Below the pieces are notes generated by a model. The model saw nothing but the letters and a program-made list of their open reading frames with translations. It did no database searches and was not told the origin of the DNA. A stretch of DNA of 29,979 nt from Planctomycetota bacterium (GTDB lineage: Bacteria > Planctomycetota > Phycisphaerae > WQYP01), in assembly GCA_021826605.1 (NCBI GenBank), contig JAKAZF010000001.1, positions 1 to 29,979 on the forward strand, in the 5' to 3' direction. Within the stretch, counting starts at the first letter, position 1. Each line of letters starts with the position of its first letter. The translations under genes were made by a program, and so were the position numbers. Positions 1 through 8,200 of the stretch are shown here, one piece after another.

Positions 1-265
1 CCCCATTTAGCCGCGGGCATCGTGCCCGCGCGTTCACAATTCCCGTTCAGCCCCATCGCCCTGCGATGGGCGTCCCCCTCTTAGCGCCGGCATTTATGCC
101 GCCGATTTCGCCGCCAACCCCGCCGAGCGCCGCCCCATCCCCATTTAGCCGCGGGCATCGTGCCCGCGCGTTCACCGCCCCCCATTTAGCCGCGGGCATC
201 GTGCCCGCGCGTTCACCGCCCCCACAACCAAACATGTTAGCCGGTGGATTTAATCCACCGCCGCC
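1..265. repeat. Cluster of short palindromic (REP-like) repeats
   Basis: A 37-bp unit starting CCCCATTTAGCCGCGGGC occurs three times without change (1-37, 139-175, 180-216). Its core GCGGGCATCGTGCCCGC is a hairpin. Between and after the copies lie other perfect hairpins: CCCATCGC/GCGATGGG near 52-70, GGCAT/ATGCC near 88-100, and CGGTGGATT/AATCCACCG near 241-259. A diverged inverted relative lies at 28197-28236. The stretch is strikingly C-rich on this strand. I see no gene in it; the open frames are proline-rich artefacts of the base composition. Confidence 0.85.
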
Positions 266-310
266 CCCAAGCCCCAATTTACCCCATCGCCCGACAATAG
301 GCGTCCCACC

Positions 311-538
311 AACCCGAACCCAACATCCACCGACCGCTTCTACCCCGATTTCGTCGCCCAACTAAACGACGGCCGCAACCTTGCCGCCGAATACAAAGGC
401 GAGGGCTGGGCCGACTCCGCCGACACCGAAGAAAAAAACCAGATCGGCCAGCTCTGGCAACTCCGCAGCCAAAACCAATGCCTCTTCCGCCTCCTAACCA
501 AAGAAACCACAGAATCCCAACTCAACGCCCTCGCCTGA
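311..538 (+). pseudogene. C-terminal remnant of type III restriction Res subunit
   Basis: In the frame ending at TGA 536-538 the translation runs NPTSTDRFYPDFVAQLNDGR, then reads on through AAEYKGEGWADSADTEEKNQIGQLW to a normal stop. The FYPDF...EYKG pattern followed by EKxxIGxLWxxRS is the C-terminal PD-(D/E)xK nuclease end of type III restriction enzyme Res subunits (known family feature). The helicase part that should precede it is absent: the frame runs straight back into the palindromic repeats at 1-300. It is therefore a decayed scrap, or the window edge plus repeat expansion hides an older break. No mod gene is visible. Codons end mostly in C, unlike the gene that follows. Confidence 0.75.
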
Positions 539-601
539 AAGGCCGCCCCTATCCGCCGCTCCCAAAACGCACGGTGGACAAATAACTCAAGGGAAATAGC
601 G

Positions 602-650
602 GCCAACCAACGAACAACATAACCAACGAACAACCAACGAACATCGCTTT
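602..650 (-). repeat. Heptanucleotide repeat patch (GTTGTTC family)
   Basis: AACCAACGAACAAC-type runs here are the reverse complement of the GTTGTTC/GTTGCTC heptamers that fill 11.9-13.3 kb. The patch lies in the 196-bp gap between the Res remnant and the ATPase gene. I could not pick out a convincing promoter in this gap. Confidence 0.7.
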
Positions 651-734
651 GCGGAAAACGGGAGGCGATGGTAAGATCGGAATTCTAATTGCAGTCTAGC
701 AAACTGGCAGAGAAATGCTCCCGCGAGGAAAGTA

Positions 735-2900
735 ATGAAAATAACAAAACTGAAGATCAAGAACTTTCGGGCAATTAAAGATATCGAAATCAATTTCACC
801 GGTGTCGTGAACGTAATCGTGGGACCGAACGCCGTCGGTAAAACAAGCATATTAGAAGCAATAAGGCTGGCGAAGGACATCTTAGCACCGAGAACGGGTA
901 GCGAAAGCGTACAAATCCTAACCTCGCTCGGAGCCATGTCGCCTCATACCCCAAACCGAATCAACTTCGAGGCAATTGCCAGGGACGGCGCACTGCCTGT
1001 GGTGATTGAGTCTGAGTACGATATTACCGAAAGTGAACTGTGTAAGTTAGCAGAGGAACAGTCCATAGAAAGTCTCGCAATGAGCTTCCTGCAATCACGA
1101 ATCGGTCTCCAGCCCGGCAGCCAAGGGCCGAACTCCATGGTGCAATATTTGTCGTCCCCGGCGGGGAAAGAGGAATATAAAAAAGACAAAGAACGTGCAG
1201 GCAGGGTAATTCAAAGCGCATGCAAAACAAAAAAATGCAAACTCGGCTTAACGATTCCCGTGCCACCTGCGCAAATTCAGGGGAGTGACGGCGATTCGCA
1301 GGCGCTGTTTAGTCTCCTTGAACTCCAACTTCCACCAACACGTACACGGTTCAGTTATTTTCCCGCCGACAGGGCGTTACCATCGGGCGAAGCAAATATG
1401 CAGATAGGCACCGCCGACGCCAACCAGCAACTTGAATCGCACAACTCGCAGCCACATCTCAAGTATGCGAGACTGAAGAACACAATATTTGCCAACACAT
1501 TCGACGAAAAAGGCCGCGACCTGATAAAGAAGGAGTTCGAGTCGCTATTCAAAGAAATCCTGAGGGGCCGCAGCCTGGAGGGATATACTATCAACGAATT
1601 GGGAATGTTCACGGTCCGGATAAAAGACACGGCAACGCATCGTACATTCGACATTGATGGATTAAGCAGCGGCGAAAAGGGACTGATACTGATGTTCTTG
1701 TTAATCGCCCGATCGGTGGAACGCGGTGGGATGATCCTAATCGACGAACCCGAATTACATCTCAACCCATCGGTTTGTAAAGCGGTACTGGGATTCCTAT
1801 TAGACTCCCACTGCAAGCCAAATGATATCCAAGCGATCATCTGCTCCCATTCCCCGGAGATACTTGCCAGCGCACTCGACGAAACGGACTGCGCGCTGTA
1901 CCATCTAATTTCTGAATCTTCAATCACGCCCGTTCGCGAAAAAGACCACGTAGACGCGGCCGAAGCGCTCGCACGGCTGGGCCTATCGGAGGTTGACGAA
2001 CTCCTATACCGCGGAATCGTGTTCGTTGAGGGCAAAGACGACCTGGAAGTACTAGAAGCCGGATGCGGAGATATCCTGCGACGATATAAATTAACGGAAC
2101 TTGGAGGAAGGAACGACCTAGAAAAACACATCAAGGCTCTACAGACAGCAGCAAGCGACCACAAACTCGATGGAAGTAAGTATTTCATTCTCGACCTCGA
2201 CGGCAAGCCGCTCAAAAATATCACATCCTCGCCCAAGGTAAAGGTTATGCAATGGAAACGGACCTGTCTCGAGAACTATCTTTTGGACGAGGAAGCGATC
2301 TACGACGCCATCAAGAATAACATCGATAGCCAAAAGGCCGAAGCCCTCAACTTGGGGGACTTCAAACGCTGGATAAAGCGCGCCGCATTAGCACAAATCG
2401 ACGAATTGGTGGCGCGAGAAATCTACGAAAATTACTCCTTCGAGGATCCCGGAATAAGGGCAAAGGAAATCCGCGACAAAGACGTTTCGGAAATCACTAA
2501 AATTCTCGCGGATCGACTTGCGGCCGCACAGAAAAAGCTCGCTGCTTGGGATCTGGCCCAATGGAAAGAGAATTTCACCAACCAAGTAACCAGGCAGCGC
2601 GACGAAAAACTCGGAGCATGGGAGGAGAACGACCGATGGAAAATTGAATGCAACGGCAAATGGATATACGAACGCATCCAAAAGGAGTTCCGCGTAAACG
2701 CGAATCCCCGCAAGCTGAAGACGGAAGTAGTCAAGTCAATGAGGGAATCGGAATCGAGGGAATACAAAGAGCTACACGACCTGATAACCCGCCTACTAAA
2801 TGAAACGGCAACGCTGCCGGTGAAATCGTCGGTAATATCGCCCGGCGAAACTGGCAACGGCAAGAGCACCGGAATCGGCCCGAAGCTGGACGGCCAGTGA
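735..2900 (+). CDS. AAA ATPase fused to DUF4435/TOPRIM-like nuclease domain (PARIS/OLD-type defence protein)
   Basis: This 721-residue protein starts at ATG 735 after GAGGAAAG. Residues 1-60 begin an SMC/RecF-like ATPase: Walker A GPNAVGKTS at 30-38, signature SSGEKG at 311-316, Walker B MILIDEPELHL around 333-343 and H-loop SHS at 371-373. Residues 425-530 form a TOPRIM-like domain: VEGKDD at 431-436, DLDG at 487-490, then ENYLLDEEA at 513-521. The VEGK...DxD...ENYLL order is characteristic of DUF4435, the AriB nuclease of PARIS systems; AriA-like ATPases are sometimes fused to it. By family knowledge such proteins sense a phage trigger and then cleave nucleic acid. The C-terminal 190 residues are charged and helical. 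An OLD-family nuclease is the alternative. No separate partner gene follows, which fits a fused single-gene system. Confidence 0.7.
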   Translation: MKITKLKIKNFRAIKDIEINFTGVVNVIVGPNAVGKTSILEAIRLAKDILAPRTGSESVQILTSLGAMSPHTPNRINFEAIARDGALPVVIESEYDITESELCKLAEEQSIESLAMSFLQSRIGLQPGSQGPNSMVQYLSSPAGKEEYKKDKERAGRVIQSACKTKKCKLGLTIPVPPAQIQGSDGDSQALFSLLELQLPPTRTRFSYFPADRALPSGEANMQIGTADANQQLESHNSQPHLKYARLKNTIFANTFDEKGRDLIKKEFESLFKEILRGRSLEGYTINELGMFTVRIKDTATHRTFDIDGLSSGEKGLILMFLLIARSVERGGMILIDEPELHLNPSVCKAVLGFLLDSHCKPNDIQAIICSHSPEILASALDETDCALYHLISESSITPVREKDHVDAAEALARLGLSEVDELLYRGIVFVEGKDDLEVLEAGCGDILRRYKLTELGGRNDLEKHIKALQTAASDHKLDGSKYFILDLDGKPLKNITSSPKVKVMQWKRTCLENYLLDEEAIYDAIKNNIDSQKAEALNLGDFKRWIKRAALAQIDELVAREIYENYSFEDPGIRAKEIRDKDVSEITKILADRLAAAQKKLAAWDLAQWKENFTNQVTRQRDEKLGAWEENDRWKIECNGKWIYERIQKEFRVNANPRKLKTEVVKSMRESESREYKELHDLITRLLNETATLPVKSSVISPGETGNGKSTGIGPKLDGQ

Positions 2901-3445
2901 CAGGCATTGTTTTTCGAGGAAAACAAGCACATCGCTACCTCAAATCAGTAAGCGTAGGATTAAAAGAGCCAATTTAATTTTTTGTAAGATCAACAAAATT
3001 TAAGTTTAAGCCAAACCTAAGGTTTTCGGAAATGTCGCCGCTGACAGCGGCGATTGTGGGCTATGTGCTTGGGGAATCGTGCTGCCAGAATCTCGAATTT
3101 AGAATTTAGTAGCTGGAATAGCGTGTCTGCCGGTCTGACGCCGAAAGAACGCAAAGAGGCGGTCAGTACCTCTTTTTCCCCTCAATCTGGTCTTTTTCGT
3201 CTTCGTGAATTTCTGGGACAGGACAATTTGTTGGAAAATTTGATCACGTCGGCTCCCAAAAACCCACGCAGGACTGAAAACTAAAAGACCTTGGCAGACA
3301 CGCGGTGCTGATTTAGAGTTTGAAGATTGAAGGGATGGTTTCGTGTATAATCTTCTTGACATTATCAATACTTGAGTTTCAGAACCGTCTGCGGGCGGGT
3401 TGTGTTCAGGCTATCGTGCATGATTTACGAAACGGCAGGTGGATG
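2901..3445. other. Intergenic stretch, no convincing gene
   Basis: It contains one perfect hairpin, TCGCCGCT-GAC-AGCGGCGA at 3035-3053 with no T run after it, and a two-copy GAATTTA heptamer near 3094-3109. A GCCGAAAGAACGCAAAGAGG segment near 3141 resembles the CTTTGCGTTCT pieces repeated at 12.5 and 13.2 kb. A 76-codon open frame at 3054-3284 has no recognisable features and I do not call it. Confidence 0.5.
3346..3351 (+). promoter_or_regulatory. Candidate -10 box of the RCK/RyR gene
   Basis: A perfect TATAAT preceded by TCGTG lies about 95 nt before the chosen start at 3446. No good -35 is seen at normal spacing. Its position inside the longer open frame (TTG 3320) argues that translation starts downstream. 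Confidence 0.4.
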
Positions 3446-5104
3446 ATGAAGCCGGGAAAAAAGAGATTTCCACTCCAAATTGTTCTCATTGTTTGTCTGG
3501 TGGCCGACTTTATAACATCCGTGATTCTTGGATATATCGGTTTTCTGATTCATGCCACCGCCACCCATTCCTCACCGTCTGTGGGGGATAAACTCTATCT
3601 GACATTACAACTGTTCACATCCACATCGGGTAACGCGATGCCAATGAACTGGGCACTCCAGATTGCGCGATTTTCTGCCCCCATTGTCCCAACCGGCACA
3701 CTAATTTGGGTCATCGTATTTGCGTTGCGAGAGCACTATCACCACCTTAAATTGCGCTGGACAAAAGACCATGTTGTTATCTGCGGTCTAGGCCGCAACG
3801 GACCACAACTGGTAAAAGAATTCTTGCGTGACGGCAGCGACGTTGTGGCCATTGAGATTAACCCGCAAAATGAGCATATTCGGAGTTGCTTTGAGGAGGG
3901 GGCGAATATTGTGATTGGTGACGCTTCCAGCGAGAGCGTTTTGCGCCGGGCACATGTGACCCACGCCAAGCACCTGATTGCCGTGGCTGGTGATGATGGA
4001 GTTAACGCAAAAATAGCCGGCCAGTTGGTGCATATCCTCGAAAAATCTAAAATTCTGGGGCGGCTTACCTGCCACTTCCACATTGTCAATTTTCATCTTT
4101 ACGGCCTAGTCAAGGATGACAATCTAGCGCAGGCACACATGGACACCTTGAGCTATTCTCTGTTCAATATTTACCAGAACAGTGCCCGGTTATTATTTCA
4201 AAAGCACGCCTTGGTCGCTCCGGATCGGCTGACCAATGAGCGATATCAGCCACATTTGATCATCATCGGTCTGGGAGATATGGGGGAGGCGGTGCTGGTG
4301 CAGGCGGCCAAGATCGGCCATTTTGCGACCAACAAGAGCATCCACATAACCGTTGTGGATAAGTCCGCCAGTGCCCTGTTGAAACAAATACTGCATCGCC
4401 ACCCAGGATTGGGGCAGGTTTGTAAAATCGACCCCATTGACGCTGATGTCACCGACCACGAGCGACAGAGTGATATCGGCAAGCTGGCCAGTGAAACGAA
4501 TTCACCGGCGGTGATCGCGTTTTGCTTCGGCAATGATTATCTGAATGTGACCTGCGCTTTGGAAATGTCTAAACTTATACCCGACAAGGAAGTCACCCTT
4601 CTGGTACGGATCAACAGGCACGCGGGTTATGGAACCTTGATCGAACAAAAGCTGAGTACCGCCGAATCCTCACCACGGTGTGCAATCCATCCATTTGGTT
4701 GGGTGGAGAGTACCAGCACAAGCGCGACTCTTCTGGAAGATTCACTGGATACAATCGCGCGTCAGCTCTACCTGAAAGACCAACCACACGGTTGTCCATG
4801 GGGAAACATTTCGGAGCAGGACAAGGACGTTTACCGGCAACGCGCAGACCATATCTACATCAAGCTGATGATAATCAATCGTTCCATGAGCGCCGAAAAT
4901 CTGCGCAAGGGCAGTAGTGGCAGCTTCAATGATCAGGAGATTGAAGCGATGGCTGGTGCCGAATGCGCCAGGCGGATAGCGGAAGAACGCTTTAGACATC
5001 CGGCCAACGGTGCCTCTCAAAACGCGGTCGCACAACGCACCATAACCGATGAGGACAGAGGCACCGTCCGTAGCATTACGGAGATTCTGAAATTGGAGAG
5101 CTAG
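3446..5104 (+). CDS. Two-helix membrane protein with tandem NAD-binding RCK (TrkA-N) domains and RyR-like C-terminus
   Basis: 552 residues from ATG 3446, chosen because GGCAGG lies six bases upstream and a TATAAT lies between it and the alternative TTG start. Two hydrophobic helices (about 9-35 and 74-94) bracket a loop reading LQLFTSTSGNA. That is where a potassium channel would have its TVGYG filter, so ion selectivity is doubtful. Two Rossmann motifs follow: GLGRNG at 114-119, with VVAIEIN after it, and GLGDMG at 275-280. The last 80 residues, including ECARRIAEERF and ITDEDRGTVRSITEIL, look like a diverged RyR domain. The family resembles TrkA-N/RyR proteins of unknown role; sensing a nucleotide at the membrane is inference. 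It lies between two defence-type genes, in convergent orientation with the SIR2 gene. Confidence 0.7.
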   Translation: MKPGKKRFPLQIVLIVCLVADFITSVILGYIGFLIHATATHSSPSVGDKLYLTLQLFTSTSGNAMPMNWALQIARFSAPIVPTGTLIWVIVFALREHYHHLKLRWTKDHVVICGLGRNGPQLVKEFLRDGSDVVAIEINPQNEHIRSCFEEGANIVIGDASSESVLRRAHVTHAKHLIAVAGDDGVNAKIAGQLVHILEKSKILGRLTCHFHIVNFHLYGLVKDDNLAQAHMDTLSYSLFNIYQNSARLLFQKHALVAPDRLTNERYQPHLIIIGLGDMGEAVLVQAAKIGHFATNKSIHITVVDKSASALLKQILHRHPGLGQVCKIDPIDADVTDHERQSDIGKLASETNSPAVIAFCFGNDYLNVTCALEMSKLIPDKEVTLLVRINRHAGYGTLIEQKLSTAESSPRCAIHPFGWVESTSTSATLLEDSLDTIARQLYLKDQPHGCPWGNISEQDKDVYRQRADHIYIKLMIINRSMSAENLRKGSSGSFNDQEIEAMAGAECARRIAEERFRHPANGASQNAVAQRTITDEDRGTVRSITEILKLES

Positions 5105-5117
5105 GTGGCATCACGCT

Positions 5118-5235
5118 GCGACTAAGTAGGAACGCAAAATGGATGCAACCGGCAGGACGGCAATTAACCCATGCTTAATGAGTGATTTACAACACTTGGC
5201 TGGTTTGTAATCATTCTTGGTTCCTACCTAGTCGC
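5118..5235. terminator. 118-bp nested inverted repeat between convergent genes
   Basis: GCGACTAAGTAGGAACG (5118-5134) pairs with GGTTCCTACCTAGTCGC (5219-5235) at 15 of 17 positions. A second inner pair, TGATTTACAA against TTGTAATCA, lies within. It fills almost the whole gap between two converging stop codons. It could be a bidirectional terminator or a small palindromic insertion; there is no clear U tract, so the function is unsettled. Confidence 0.5.
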
Positions 5236-8200
5236 TTATGGTATGCCGCACAGAAAAAGTTCGGCTTTCCATAGGGACTTGAGTGTTTGACCTTTCGCAT
5301 CCATGCCGAGAAATTCTTTGCGAATACGGGCATGTAGCATCTCCCCATATATTCTCCAATCAGTTTGGAAGCCCATACTCGTCAAAGCGGCGATATTGCT
5401 GCGCAATGCGGCTCTCAATCGCTGTTTCTTTTCATTGGTGCCAACGGCCATCTCGTAACGCGCATACTCCAACGTCGCATGTTGCAGCAAATATTGCACC
5501 TGATAACGATTTTGCCATCGCGCTCCACGAAGTAATTTTTCCGCTTGGCGGAGTAATATTTCCGCCTGATTTAACCTCTTGGTGTTAGCGAATTTGCTCC
5601 CTTCCTTTTGTACTGTTATGTCCGGCATGCAGCCGAGCACATGGCATTCCGCCTCCATCATTAAAATAATCGCACTGGCAAGCTGTTCATTCGGGCTTGC
5701 GGCACGGTTCATAGCAGCTTGCGCCCGCCTGAAACTAACCAAAACACGCGGATCATTTCCGCCTTTCATACCACCGACGGCATAAAGTGCATACCCACGT
5801 ATCGCGTGCAGCAGTCCAACAATTGAGCGCGTCGCTGCATCAAGGCGGCCCTGTGGTTGAAGTCGTTCCAGCATTTCAGTACAGCCCTTTGCAATCTTGC
5901 TCAGGTCCGTGCCATTCGGAACTGTGCAATTGACTGGGACATCGTCCAGAAGCCATTCGAATCGATATGGCCATACGGCACGGTACAGTAAGTCGCGTTG
6001 GTGGAACATTTCTAGCCTTGCTTCGAGTGCTATATCTTCAGCAGAGGGGGCTTTGTTCGCGCCTTTCTCGCTAGTCCCACCGTTTGGCGGCTTGCAGAGT
6101 TCGTAGAGCCTGTCTGCCAAGTTGCATCTTTCCGGCTGGAATCGCTTTTCCAGAAAGCTGCGTAGGGGTTTGGAAAAAGGAAATGCTTTCCATCTCGGCG
6201 CATCACTCCGCCCGATTTCATTCTCATCAAAACTTGTAAAGAACAGCAGTGGATCAACGGTGTAGCGGGCCAGCTCCGATACAATCTTAAGTTGCGTCTT
6301 GTCTCCATTCGACACACTTTTATTTTCAATAGCTTTATTTATAGTATCAAGAATATCTTTCGGGGTACATGTGCTCAAGGACTGGAGCAACTCTGCCTTA
6401 GTCATAATCCGGTTGTCAATTGTGATATCCTGTTTTGTCGCCACATGCCAGCGGAGTACCTCGTAGCGTGCGGCGTCCCTGGGATGGCCGCTCGCGTTAA
6501 GCAGTTGCGCGTAGATACCAATGATCCGCTGAGTATATTCTCTAAAGTCGCCATTCCCGTTGTTGGTTGCTATATTAAGAACACGGGATAGACAAAATGT
6601 CAAAATAGGAGTAATCTGTCCGATAAGTTCCACGAGTTTCCCGGAAACCAGGAGATATGGATAAAACGCCTCAAGATGATTGGCAATGCCTTTCAATATT
6701 TCGATTTCCTTATCGTCATTGGATATGCCCCCTAAGCTAACGGTAATAGCCATCAATTCGTAGTGAAGGTATTCGACAAACGCTCCGACATCGTGCGATC
6801 TTTTGTACACATCGACAAACATGTAAATGGCAATCTCGTGGAACAATTCCGCAAGGATTTTGGGAGAAAATAAATACGTTGCATCAACTCCGTTACGAGT
6901 GACCATGTCGTATATCTGGTCCCGGCCTTCCAGATGCATCCAATAAAATCCTCCCTCCAGCCGAGACAATATATCCCATTTCTTTCCTGATATTTTACCA
7001 GTCTTGTAATTTCCAATATTGTTGAGGGCTTTATTGCCCAACTCCATGAGTTTGGTATGATCCTTTGCGTATCTTCTCGCTAGCGTTTTGATTGACTGGG
7101 GCACCTTAGAATCACGAGCGATTCGAAGATACCGGGCGAACGCAACCAGCAGTGCCGTGCGGCTTCGCGGGCGGCGGAAAAGGCTGGCGATAGCGATTAG
7201 CAGGCCAGCGGCTAACTTTTTATCCGACTCCGGGATTTCTGATGCCAGCTGTACATTGTCCTTGGTCGAGGTCGAAGTATTAAGCAGAACGCGAACGGAG
7301 TCGCAACTCTTTCTAGCACGATTTAAGTAGCCGTTGCCCCCCGTTGCCCCTGTATATTCGGGTACCTGTTGCTGCCATTTATTAGACTCCGAAGAAGGCC
7401 TGCAAGCGAACACTTCTTTAAGTGCCGCCTCATCGGCTATTTCACTGCCGTCCGCCATTGGGGTGACTGCAACCATCACATGTGAGCGGCCAAAATGTTT
7501 TGCCTGGTCAAACAACTCGCCCAGAAATGTAAAAGTTTCTTTGCGTTGTTGTTCGCGATTTCCACGGTATCTTTCCGGAATTGATGGGTGCACAGAACCG
7601 AATTCACCGAGTGAATCAATTGCCAAGACAAAATTGCCACGGCGCATCGTATGGCAAATCCACTTGATTGCCACATTCCTTTCAATAGCATTGTCGTCAT
7701 TTGCGGAGTTAGATGGTGAATTTTGGCCGTTGTTCGAATTATTAGCCCGTGTCACTTTATTAAGAGCCCCGGATCTCAGAAAATCCACATCTTCAACCAT
7801 AAAGGTTCGACTGGCTGGCACGTGGCCTCGATCCAACCTGGCAAACTCATCCATAATTGCAGATATCAGCCCGGCGCGGGTTGTAAAATCTGCCGCGTCA
7901 ATCCAGATTATCTCGTGTGTCTTTTCCAGGGCATGGGCAGCTTTCAGCAGTGCCGTTGAGGTTCCCCATTGATTTTTTTTTCGCCAGAATACAATCACAG
8001 GTCTGGTTTCAGGCGGAGGATCCTTCTCTTCCGTGGATTTATCCTGATCCATCTCCAGCGGAGGTGGTACCTGTACCACAACGCGATAGCGCGACTGGCT
8101 CACCGCATGTTGGCCGTCGATAACCTGATAAAGTTCCTGCAGAAATAATCGCGCATCCCGGTACATACACACGGCGGCGGGATAGCCTTTGCTAAGTGAC

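Noticed and set aside
1..265. CRISPR array
   Set aside because: Only three identical units, irregular spacing (about 100 bp and 4 bp between copies), spacers that contain other palindromes, and no cas gene.
66..365. 99-codon proline-rich open frame over the palindromic repeats
   Set aside because: It is made of the repeat units themselves, has no start signal and ends by overlapping the Res remnant in another frame.
3054..3284. 76-codon open frame before the RCK gene
   Set aside because: No ribosome site, no motif, and it contains a repeat-like piece also found at 12.5 and 13.2 kb.
3320..3445. N-terminal extension of the RCK protein from TTG 3320
   Set aside because: A perfect TATAAT lies inside it, and the downstream ATG has a better ribosome site right before the first membrane helix.
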